Positions 1 through 8,000 of a DNA stretch of 28,323 nt are shown piece after piece. Every line of letters begins with the position of its first letter. Within the stretch, counting starts at the first letter, position 1. The stretch spans positions 1-28,323 of the forward strand of contig RPFO01000711.1 of NCBI GenBank assembly GCA_009746045.1, written 5' to 3'. This DNA is from Mesostigma viride. Lineage: Eukaryota; Streptophyta; Mesostigmatophyceae; Mesostigmatales; Mesostigmataceae. Below the pieces are notes generated by a model. The model saw nothing but the letters and a program-made list of their open reading frames with translations. It was not told the origin of the DNA and ran no database searches. Position numbers and translations under genes: made by a program.

Positions 1-274
1 TTGTGTATGCTTGAGTGTGCCACGTGTGGCATGGTGTTTGGTTGCCAGTTTTTTTTACCCACCTTGGTGTATGCTTGAGTGTGCCACGTGTGGCATGATG
101 GTGTTTGGTTGCCAGTTTTTTTTACCCACCTTGGTGTATAATGCTTGAGTGTGCCACGTGTGGCATGGTGTTTGGTTGCCAGTTTTTTTTACCCACCTTG
201 GTGTATGTATGCTTGAGTGTGCCACGTGTGGCATGGTGTTTGGTTGCCTGTTTTTTTTACCCACCTTGGTGTAT
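1..274. repeat. Tandem repeat array, four units of 64-70 bp (left flank)
   Basis: Four units are anchored by GCTTGAG at 9, 73, 143 and 211, giving spacings of 64, 70 and 68 bp. Each contains the near-palindrome TGCCACGTGTGGCA, a T8 run and ACCCACCTTGGTGTAT. The array starts at the window edge, so its true length is unknown. It is interrupted at 274 and one more copy resumes at 25621-25678. Short indels separate the units: GATG near 97, and extra bases at 138-142 and 203-210. Apparent ORFs across the array are only open frames in a repeat. Confidence 0.95.
271..274. repeat. Target site duplication GTAT, left
   Basis: GTAT lies directly outside the left TIR, and the same four bases lie directly outside the right TIR at 25621-25624. 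Removing the element and one GTAT rejoins GGTGTAT to GCTTGAG, which is exactly the uninterrupted repeat-unit sequence seen at 67-79. Confidence 0.85.
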
Positions 275-299
275 GGCCGGGCCCACTTCGAATGTTCCG
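275..299 (+). repeat. Left terminal inverted repeat (25 bp)
   Basis: It begins GGCCGGGCCCACTTCGAATG and ends TTCCG. It is the exact reverse complement of 25596-25620. Beyond the perfect 25 bp both ends carry AAGTGTGACACTTTT-like sequence, here at 301-316, so the ends are related further inward with a short indel. Confidence 0.9.
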
Positions 300-303
300 A
301 AAA

Positions 304-425
304 GTGTGACACTTTTCGTCGTTTTTTTAACTTCGTAACAAACTACTCTTTCCCGCCGGGCCGCGTGTGACACTTTTTGTCGTTTTTTTAATTTCGTGAC
401 TAACTACTCTTTCCCGTCGGTCCGC
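304..425. repeat. Subterminal direct repeat, 2 x 61 bp
   Basis: Two units (304-364 and 365-425) each start GTGTGACACTTTT and continue through CGTTTTTTTAA and ACTACTCTTTCCCG. They differ at a few positions. GTGTGACACTTTT also occurs, inverted, near the right end (25567-25580). Subterminal repeats next to TIRs are common transposase-binding sites in large DNA transposons, but binding here is inference only. Confidence 0.8.
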
Positions 426-712
426 GTGCGCTTTTTGATTGCCTGCAGGTGGCACGAAATTTTCGACCGGAGTGTTTCGGCATTACAAGTTTCTCGATAC
501 CCTGATGGATTGGTACATTCCTAGTCGACTAGAGGACCATGTTGAGAAGAGTTAATCGACGAAGCTAGTAGTACTTTCAACCATCAAATGGTGGGTATAC
601 CCACCCCCATAATTTTATTGAATCGATTAATAATGCAAATTTACACATTTGACCAACGCAAAATGTTGCATGGAATTAATCATCGATTATATTTGCCAAA
701 TGGGACCGGCAT
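426..712. other. No gene seen
   Basis: About 290 bp of mixed-composition sequence following the subterminal repeats. I see no open frame with protein-like composition and no repeat beyond single copy. Confidence 0.6.
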
Positions 713-1015
713 TCACTTTTCCTGGAGAAATGACCCCCATCCATCGATCTCAATGTCACGAAACTTGTACGCTCCCTTGTACAAGTCCCCCACGAAATTT
801 GGAGGCTCGTTGGAAAATTGTTTGGGGGCCCATACGGCCCCACCTATTTCCGCCGCATTCAAGAACTCATGCTGGGCCTCAGCCCGGAGGCGCACAGCCG
901 AGACATTGGGCGAAATTTCCGTGCCCTCCTTCTGGAGGCATTGCACCACCCTGGCCTTACCCGGAACACGGGGGGCAGGCGCCAAATCCGAATCTGGGGG
1001 CATCAGGTCGATCAT
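713..1015 (-). CDS. Hypothetical protein, about 100 aa, possibly N-terminally longer
   Basis: The 100-residue frame looks like a folded protein rather than repeat: mixed hydrophobic and charged residues with motifs such as GGAVWAPKQF and GDLYKGAYKFRD. I do not recognise it. The same frame stays open upstream as PFGGWGSGVIAFGNG, but an ATG at 1113-1111 is in another frame. A single-base length change in the eight-C run (minus strand, 1087-1094) would join the two, giving about 133 residues. It may be a fragment of an older insertion, a small cargo gene, or chance. Plus-strand frames over the same DNA look less protein-like. Confidence 0.35.
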   Translation of the reverse strand: MIDLMPPDSDLAPAPRVPGKARVVQCLQKEGTEISPNVSAVRLRAEAQHEFLNAAEIGGAVWAPKQFSNEPPNFVGDLYKGAYKFRDIEIDGWGSFLQEK

Positions 1016-1112
1016 CCCGTTTCCGAACGCAATGACACCTGAACCCCAACCTCCAAACGGTCCCCGCAGGGAGCGTGGGAAGTCGTGGGGGGGGAGTCGA
1101 TTTCAACAAACA

Positions 1113-1168
1113 TTAATTAATTAATTAATTAATTAAACTCGTGCTCCCGTTGGGGAGTCACGGAGCAC
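1113..1168. repeat. (AATT)n microsatellite followed by a hairpin motif
   Basis: A TAAT/AATT microsatellite at 1113-1136 is followed by GTGCTCCCGTTGGGGAGTCA at 1141-1160. GTGCTCC (1141-1147) pairs with GGAGCAC (1162-1168), and CTCCC pairs with GGGAG inside it. The same 20 bp recurs at 27701-27720, outside the element, also preceded by AT-rich sequence, so this is a dispersed genomic repeat rather than part of the transposon. Confidence 0.7.
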
Positions 1169-1530
1169 CGAAGTGCTTTTAATCCCTGTGTGTGCACTAC
1201 AGGAGAAAGGGCAGAGACCCCCAGTCTCCTTCATGCCAAAGGCATGCCACAGCTGCAATCGGGCGCGGCTAGCTAAAAGGACAGGCTAACGATCCGGCAA
1301 ACTGTGGGTGCAATAAGACCCATGTGAGCATATCATAGCAAGGAGCGTGGGCAAGTAATCTGAACATAGCCAGGGCGTAGCATGGCTGTACTAGGACTAG
1401 GCTATGGCTGGTTGTGTACCGTGCGTTGGCGGCACGTGACTAGGTGTGTTGGCACAGCTAGGCAACATTCTAGGCATGGCTGCCTTAGCGGCAGTGACGC
1501 CAATGGTTACAAGCTAGGGCTATTGCTATT
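1169..1530. other. No gene seen; CTAG-rich noncoding stretch
   Basis: Contains many GCTAGG/CTAGG words and no credible reading frame. It lies downstream of the minus-strand LINE ORF1-like remnant, so it could be part of that old insertion, but I see no LINE 3' end or TSD to prove it. Confidence 0.5.
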
Positions 1531-2073
1531 CTAGCCCGCTGGGGGCGTCCACATCTTGTGGTTGATCATCAGGTCCCCGCCCCTCCAGTACACCTTGGGC
1601 TTCTGGGGGTCCTGCTTATGGCGGAGGTATTCCGGCCACAGGTCGCGTCGCTGCTGTTGCTGAGCGGGGGTGAGGTCGTCATCCAGCGTCCAGGTGAGGT
1701 CGTGCAACCGCTTGCGACGAGAGAGGAACCGCTGCTTATCCTCAGGGGAGGAGAAGGTGAGTAGGACTGGTGGGGGAGCCGCCTTGTCCCGTGAGTGGGG
1801 AAGGCGGTGGCACCCACGCAGTTCTACCTCACCTACCAGGCCCATGAGGGTAAGAAGCTGGTTCTTGAGCTCGTCAGCAAGAGAGGTTGACGTCTCACCT
1901 GGCTTCTGGGGGAAGCGACGTAGCACCACTCGGCACTCGCGGCGAGCGCGATCGGTGACCTCCCGTTGCTGGGCCTGGCGGTGGTCCTCCAGCTCCTTCA
2001 ACAAACATGTTGGCCGCATGCTCCTTTTTATCGACATGCACATATGTATGCTGCGAACCAAAAACATCGGCAC
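1531..2073 (-). pseudogene. LINE ORF1-like (L1-type) fragment
   Basis: The frame from about 2010 downward reads as the RNA-binding ORF1 region of L1-type retrotransposons. A coiled, charged start (KELEDHRQAQQREVTDRARR) is followed by an RRM-like segment (VELRGCHRLPH, PVLLTFSSPEDKQRFLSRRK), a linker DDLTPAQQQQRRDLWPEYLR and KVYWRGGDLMINHK. The LTPxQ...R..LWPE...YWRGDxL pattern is familiar from LINE ORF1 and related endonuclease-RT polyproteins. The first 20 residues (2073 to about 2012) have no such character and are probably flanking DNA. No endonuclease or RT follows, so this is an isolated fragment. A domesticated gene cannot be excluded. Confidence 0.55.
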
Positions 2074-2661
2074 GCTCCATCGTAAAAGTGAGTTTGATGG
2101 CTAAGTTGTGAGAAAATTATTTCAGCAAAGCCCGGTCCGGACTGTCGTATGGGTGGCGCTGCGGAGCGTCCCCTCTATTCCTTGTGGTTGTAGGGGACAA
2201 CCTTCCAATCACAATTCGTAACTAGTCCGGTTACAAGCAAGGTACTTTGGCACTTCCGGAGCGAATTTGTGTTTTAAGACATCTACCAAAGAGGCCTTAG
2301 TACAGTAACATTGTTGTGACATTCGAAATTAGTACGAACCAATTTGCAGCAGACGGAAAGTCCTACGAGCAACTACATATTTGAGTGACGACATGATTTT
2401 TAGGTCAAACCAAATTATAAATTTGTAATTCGAAAAATTATTGTACAAGTTAAATAAAATACTCGCCATTTCGACACGGAAATATACTAAAATTTGTCAC
2501 TACCGAGGCTAACAATGTTCCCAGCCACTTGTCATTCTAACATATGAAAAAACAGTTCTCCAAAAATATATAAACACGAATAAACACTGTCCCAACCGTA
2601 GGCGAATAAAGCCCAGGCTTAAAGATCCGTAGGGGTGGCGCTGCGGAGCGTCCCCGAAAGT
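2074..2661. other. AT-rich noncoding stretch with two identical palindromic elements
   Basis: Follows the stop codon of the transposase-like gene and holds no credible frame. Two identical 22-bp copies of the internal palindrome family (core GGTGGCGCTGCGGAGCGTCC) lie at 2151-2172 and 2633-2654. The second is directly downstream of the stop codon at 2662-2664, so it could lie in the 3' UTR. Confidence 0.7.
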
Positions 2662-5600
2662 TTAAGCCGGTGGCAGCCCCTCCGGGGCTTGCTGGTTGCG
2701 TACAAGAGCGGTTAGCCACGCGTCAAGCTCCTTGCTCATATCAACGTAGGCTTGCCTTTGGTTGCCAAGGACCATGCACTGGAGCGGAAGAGCAGCGGAG
2801 ATGCACAGATAGCAATCGACCAGGTCGGCTGGGCGGGACTCCGGCCAATCAGCCAAATCCAGAGTAAAATGCAGGGGGTCATGCATATCTCGCTTCCACA
2901 GCCGAACCGCCAGAACGGCGTGGCCGGGCAAGAAAATCTCCTTCTGCCGTCCGTTTTGTCCCTCAACCCACCTAACCTCCTCCTTCTCCAGCACTGAGGC
3001 CTCCCTCACCACCTGCATCACCCAAAAGGGTGGGCGGAATTGTGGTTCACGTCCTCTCTGTCTGACGGAACTGCGATGTAATCATACATGCGCATCTGCC
3101 TGCCAATGGCATCCCTTTGATCCTTCAGCAGTTCCGCCCGCGTCAGCTGGCGAACCGGAGGGATGGGCTGCGTTGGCGGCATCAGGCGGAAAGTTTTCAT
3201 CGTTTGGCCCTCATCGTTAAATTCCTCGATATGTGTCCACTCGGTCCGGCACTCCTCCCACCTGTTAGCTAGGCAGGCTGGGCAGTAGCACGAAAAACGC
3301 CTCATCATCAGGAGCCCCGGGTCAGACTTGTCCAGGCGCCACCAGTGCGCTTGCTTGATGGCCTCGACACGCGTCGGTATCATACGGGCGCCGGAGTCGA
3401 GGTCCTGCAATGAGGGAGAATGTCAGAAACGGAAAGTTGGTATGTGTCAATAGATCAAGTACACATGAAGGGTCACTCTGCAGAGATACCCCTTTGAAAG
3501 TGCTTTGCATGCATTTTTCACTATATAAGACGCTAATTCATACCAGTTCTTTTAGCATTATCAAATAATAAAATGCAAATGGGCAAAAGGTCACTCTGCA
3601 GAGATACCTTAATCAAGTTCAAGAAAAATTGAGTTTCGCACCTCAGGAAAATGAAAGAAATGACGGTGGACGCCCTCTGCCCGAGCGCGGGCCGACTCCC
3701 TGCTCGTGGTTTTGCCTCCTTCCCAGCTGTCCCGCATGTACTTGACGATCTGGCGCCCTGTAACGATGCCCTGGTTCTCAGGAATGCATTGCATGTTCCT
3801 CACAATGCACTTGAACTTCGCTCCCTGACCATCCACCTCCCCCTTCCCGTGCTGCTCACCCAAGTAGTGGTACTCGAAGGATTCCAAGTCGGGATCCTGC
3901 ATGAGGAGGCGGAAGACGGCGTTAACCACGTACTTGGACTTGAACTGGGATGAGCAGTTGTCAGAGCACATGAACATCCTCTTCACCCCCACACCAAGTC
4001 CGCGCAGGGTTTCCATGATTGTCCTCAGCGCGTAGACGAGCGCCCGCTCTCCCCGCTTCATCTTGGCTTCCCCGAGAAAAAAGAACGTTCGCTTTGCCAT
4101 CGCACCATTGTGCAAATATCGCACGATCATGGGCATGAGGACAAAGCTCGTCTTGTGAAAGTACTGCGACTGCAGTTGGACGTAGTTGTTGTTCTCGTAA
4201 TTCTCGGCCCAATCTCCATGCACGAGCACATCCCCCTCAGTCATGTTCCTCTCCCGGTCCTTGATCGTTGCCGACTGCCACCATGACGTAAAGCAGTGGT
4301 TGGTAAAGTCCTCCCAACTCTCGATAATCGCCAGCCTCAGCTGCGCGGGCGTTGACCTCATCGTTTCCTGTACGGGCCGCTTGACCTTCTCCGGGACCCG
4401 CCGATCGGTCGCGTCCTGTTTTAACCAAGGGATGAAGTAAATTTGCAAGTAACATATTCATAAAGTCAGAAAAGCCTTTAATTAACATCGCGCTGCAGAA
4501 TGACGCTGCGAAATAATTGCGTCACAAAATCCAAACACGCTTACCTCCCCTGCCGGTCGGGAAACCACTACCTCCTTCTTCACGTATCTGAACCAATTTA
4601 GTAGTTCTGTTGAATTCTTGTCCCGGTCACACAACACCCAGTCTTTGATGCCACACCGGGACTCGGGACACGAGTTCTCCATACATGCCCTCTTCAGAAT
4701 GCGAAAGACAGACCCCTCCTCCATGGATGGGTCCCCTACCCTTGGCACCCCTTCCTCATCCTCCACGATCCTCTCATTTATTTCAAGATCGTCAAGGTCT
4801 TGCCCCTGCCATTCATCTTCCGTCACATTATTGTCCCCTCCCTCCTCTTCGTTTCTCGCCGAGTTTGCCCCACACCCCAGCTCACTACCCCCATCCGCCT
4901 CCGCCACACGGCAATGGAAGTGCTTCACCCATTCGGTCGTGTGCAGGCTTTCGAACATCCCGCACGTGCCGTCAGGCAATCTCGCCCTTGAACATCCCTC
5001 ACACTCGTCGCCGCACTTGCAGTTCTTGCCGTGCTTCGCCTTGCAGTACCTAGTCCATGCCGCTACCTTCGACTGCATGACCGTATGCGTCTCACAGGCG
5101 CACACGTTTCTCTCCTTCCACTTCCCCTTGACGGTTTTGGGGGCGTACTTGCAGAAAGTCGTATATCCGACATGGATGCCGACATCCTTCTCATACTGCG
5201 GACTTTTCTTGTCCCAGTACGTGTGCTCCGCTAAAAACTTGAGATATATGTCCTCCTTCGAGGTGAGGTAGAAGTAGGCCCCTTGGACACCAACCAAAAT
5301 CGCACGATTGCCAACTCGTTCGTGCGTCTTTATGGTATCCCTCTCTTGGGGCGAAGCGCGCGAGTTCTCCTCATCAGTCCAAGCCTGCGCGATCGACTCG
5401 ATTACAAATTGGGGCAACTTCCTCTTCTTTCGCGCCAGCGCACGCGTCAGGAACTCCATCTTCTGTTGCTTCCTGATCGCCCGAACTTTGAGAATGGTCT
5501 TCGCGGGGACACCCGTCATTCTCTCCAACTCTGCCGCCGAAAACTCCTTCTCGATGTCGTCCCCACAAAAAAGAGTTGACACCAAAATGATCTTGACGTC

Positions 5601-6339
5601 TCTGTCATGGTCGGATTTCGACAGGTCGTCAAAAAGGGCGATCAGCCGAGCCACCCAAGACCTCGACAGTTGTGCAAGCCGCTGCTCATCAAAGAGCTTG
5701 GCCACCGGAATGTCAAAATGCTCCGCCTTGAGCTCGTCAGCCCTCTTATTGAAGCCATCAACAATCTCCTCAAAAGAGGCCCGCTTGGTAGATTCATTCC
5801 TCATGTGATGAACTACGTTGTACGCCTCATCAGCAAGATGAGTCCCCACAACAGACTTCTTCTCGGCGTACTGGCCAGGCCTTTTGGATGGCTTCCTGAC
5901 GGCGGGCGAGGTGCTGCGGTTCTCATTCCCGAAATTTCTTTTCGAGCTGTTTTTCAGATCCGCTGCAAGGGGCGTCGGTGTCCCGATGCTCAAGTTGTGG
6001 GCATTGAGTCGATTAGCAAAGCCGCCACGCAAGGAGGAGGAGGTTGGCGAAAGAAACACCCGTTCCCGTGCTGCAGTAACAAAAAGAAATTCACGGAAAA
6101 TTAACATATTAGCAGGGTCACTCCGCGAAATGACCCCACCTTCTTCGCAGATACAAAAGAATCTCATTGCGAAGCAAATAAAGAGAAAGTCAAACTTCAT
6201 GAAATTTTGGGTAGCTCTGCGGAGCGACCCTTGCGAAGTTACACATAAGTTTTAAGGCCTTTTCGTATGGAACTGAGAAGAGGTCGCGCTGCAGCGCGAC
6301 CAAGATTTGCATCATTGGAAACACACCTTCCCGGCTCAT
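2662..6339 (-). CDS. Transposase-like gene, five predicted exons, about 1005 aa
   Basis: Predicted exons on the minus strand are 6339-6327 (tentative), 6070-4545, 4415-3642, 3404-3051 and 3012-2662. All junctions have GT/AG borders and keep the frame. The last intron would be only 38 bp. Exon 2 carries a Cys/His-rich stretch with NVCACETH, then CKCGDECEGC. Exon 3 carries GDWAENY, CSDNCSSQFK and HGKGEVDGQG in that order. This CxCxxH / D..ENY / SDxxxxQFK / HGKGxxDG order is one I know from uncharacterised transposon-like proteins of invertebrate genomes, and it fits a DDE/D nuclease with D near residues 581, 665 and 709. The likely role is cutting at the TIRs. The start is uncertain: the M at 6200 lies in what looks like an intron holding palindromic elements, so I favour the 13-nt first exon at 6339. 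The gene reads towards the left TIR. Confidence 0.65.
3405..3641 (-). other. Intron of the transposase-like gene with two palindromic elements
   Basis: A 237-bp intron, donor GAG|GTGCGA and acceptor TTGCAG|GAC, both phase 0. It holds two members of the palindrome family, at 3470-3491 and 3588-3609, each with the variant core GGTCACTCTGCAGAGATACC. Confidence 0.7.
3642..4415 (-). CDS. Exon 3 of the transposase-like gene: putative catalytic core
   Basis: 258 residues in one open frame, phase 0 at both ends (acceptor AACAG at 4416, donor GAG|GTGCGA at 3641). Acidic residues fall in VHGDWAENYE, then 84 residues later in MCSDNCSSQF, then 44 later in HGKGEVDGQG. A Glu in LGEQHGKG is an alternative third acid. 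The first two motifs sit where strands 1 and 4 of an RNase H fold would be, after hydrophobic segments (MTEGDVLV, VKRMFM). This is the most conserved-looking part of the gene and shows no break, in contrast to the plus-strand gene. The family assignment is from motif memory only. Confidence 0.65.
6071..6326 (-). other. Predicted first intron with three palindromic elements
   Basis: A 256-bp predicted intron between MSRE-G (exon 1) and the codon remainder CA-CGG (exon 2), GT/AG borders, phase 1. It contains palindromes at 6115-6136, 6209-6230 and 6282-6301. The last is a perfect 20-bp palindrome (GGTCGCGCTGCAGCGCGACC). Elements of this kind sit in introns elsewhere in the window, which is part of why I treat this stretch as intron rather than coding. 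Confidence 0.45.
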
Positions 6340-6883
6340 TTTTCAGGCGTGTCGTGTCGTTGCCGAGGTACCTGGATGATCACACCAAGACAGGACAACA
6401 CGAAAGAAGTATTCATGGAATTATTTAAGATTCTAATAAATAAAATTGAATATTGTACATAATTTTTATATTTATTAATGTTTAATTATTTAGCTGAAAT
6501 ATGGAAAGTATTTATTGGTATTTATATAGTTTTGATTAGTATTTAGTACTATTTCTATTTCAATCATTATTGTTTAGATAGAAGAAATATGAACTGGACA
6601 GACTAGCTATCTATAATACTAAATATTTTCTACTCATTGTATGTAAAAAAGAGTGATGTGCATAATTATATGTTATATTGTCATAGAATTTTATCTATAT
6701 TTTAAATTTGTATGGCATTAATTTATCTAGTACTAGAAATATATATAAAAAACTAGTACAGTAAGTTAGCAGTAAAAAGGAAAATATATTTAATAAATAT
6801 TAGAAAGAACATATATCATATTCATAACAATAATCATAATAATAAGCATATGGACAGCAGAAAGTTTAAATATATTGGCTAGA
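6340..6883. other. AT-rich noncoding stretch, no gene seen
   Basis: From about 6415 onward the sequence is strongly AT-rich with TATA-like runs and no credible frame. It lies upstream of the leftward transposase-like gene, so its promoter may be here. It ends at the 14-bp duplication that flanks the LINE cluster. Confidence 0.7.
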
Positions 6884-6897
6884 ATGTTAGTATATAT
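6884..6897. repeat. Left copy of the 14-bp TSD around the LINE cluster
   Basis: ATGTTAGTATATAT here is repeated exactly at 10874-10887, on the far side of three LINE copies. It is best explained as the TSD of the minus-strand LINE copy (9915-10873), which was then pushed away from its left TSD by two later insertions. Confidence 0.8.
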
Positions 6898-6904
6898 ATT
6901 AAAA

Positions 6905-7988
6905 CAACGTTCATGAAAAACAACAAAAGACCTACGCGGGTATACTACACTGTGCCGACTGGATGGGTCTGCATGCGAGCTTGAACGATCAGGGGAAGGC
7001 TTGGCTTCACTCCGTTTCCCTTGAGGGGAGCGTGGGGTCCGCATTCCTGCGCGCCCTCCCCATGAGCCCTTTGTTCACACTGGTTCCGGCCCTTTACGCC
7101 ATCGCTCTCCGCCACCAGCTCTTTGCCCCGCAACCTCTCATCACGGCGGGTGCGTCCTGCGGCAGCTGCGGGCTTGCTCTGGATACTACTGGGACGCACT
7201 ACATCGCGTGCATGGGTGGCCAGCAGAACCAGAACTGGTTCCTCTATCTCCATACCGCTCTCCTCCGGGTGGTGTGTGCCATGGTTCGGTCGGTCTTTCC
7301 CCACTCCACCATTAAGTGCGAGGACGCGGATGGGGCCGCCCTCTACTCACCCAACCACCGCCCCGACATTACCGTGCTTGACTACGACGGGCAGGGTTGC
7401 CACCTGCTCATCGATGTCTCCGTGGCTCGGCCGCTTTCCGGTCGCCACATCCTCCGGGCGGCTGTGGATGCCGGCGCTGCTGCCGCTGTGGCTGAGCGCG
7501 ACAAGTTTGCCTCCTACGGCAATGTGGGGCCCCACCGGGTCATCCCCTTTGTCCTTGAGGAGTTCGGGGCCATGGGCCCCAAGACAGCGGAGTTTTTCCA
7601 CGAGTGCTGCCAGCGCCGTGAAGACCGCCTCGACCTCGAGGGTCAGACCGCCCCGTGGTCGGCCCGCACGTGGTCCTCGTATTGGCGGCAGCGTCTGTCA
7701 CTCGCCCTCACTCGCACCGTGGCTGATGTGTTATTCCGCCGCACCCGGGCCGACTTTGTCGCGACCCACGCGGTCTAGATTCCTTCCAGGCCTGCATGGT
7801 GGGCCGGCAGCGCTGTTGCTGCGTGTAGTTTTGTGATGTATAGTTAGTTGTACCTTGTGCCGCTGGCGTGATCCTTGGATGTCTGTGTCAGATTACTATT
7901 AATTTCTTCAGGGTTATTCTCCCAGTCATCGGTTTTTTCCTTATGTTGCATGCCTATCTCACCTTCGTAATCTATCATTCTCAATGAA
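6905..7988 (+). mobile_element. 5'-truncated LINE copy 1
   Basis: Begins within coding sequence and runs through a 3' UTR of about 210 bp to 7988. It is flanked by TATATATTAAAA at 6893-6904 and 7989-8000, which I read as its TSD. It belongs to the same general LINE type as copies 2 and 3, but the encoded protein and the 3' UTR have diverged clearly, so it is a different subfamily. Confidence 0.8.
6909..7778 (+). pseudogene. LINE ORF2 C-terminal fragment (copy 1)
   Basis: An open frame of about 290 residues with no own start: the 5' truncation falls just before the KTYAGILH segment shared with copy 2. It carries a Cys/His cluster (CGSCG...THYIACMGG) and then HRPDITV...LLIDVSVARP, the order seen downstream of the reverse transcriptase in LINEs. 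The RPD...D pattern resembles the restriction-like endonuclease of R2-type elements. The frame is intact to its TAG stop, but the RT itself is missing, so the copy cannot be active. Confidence 0.75.
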
Positions 7989-8000
7989 TATATATTAAAA

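Noticed and set aside
1-370. Short Cys/Phe-rich ORFs in the left tandem repeat
   Set aside because: They are open frames of a noncoding repeat that change frame with unit-length variation.
4618-5808. Plus-strand ORFs over the transposase-like gene
   Set aside because: They are shadows of the minus-strand exon 2, rich in Ser/Pro/Leu as expected for antisense, with no motifs.
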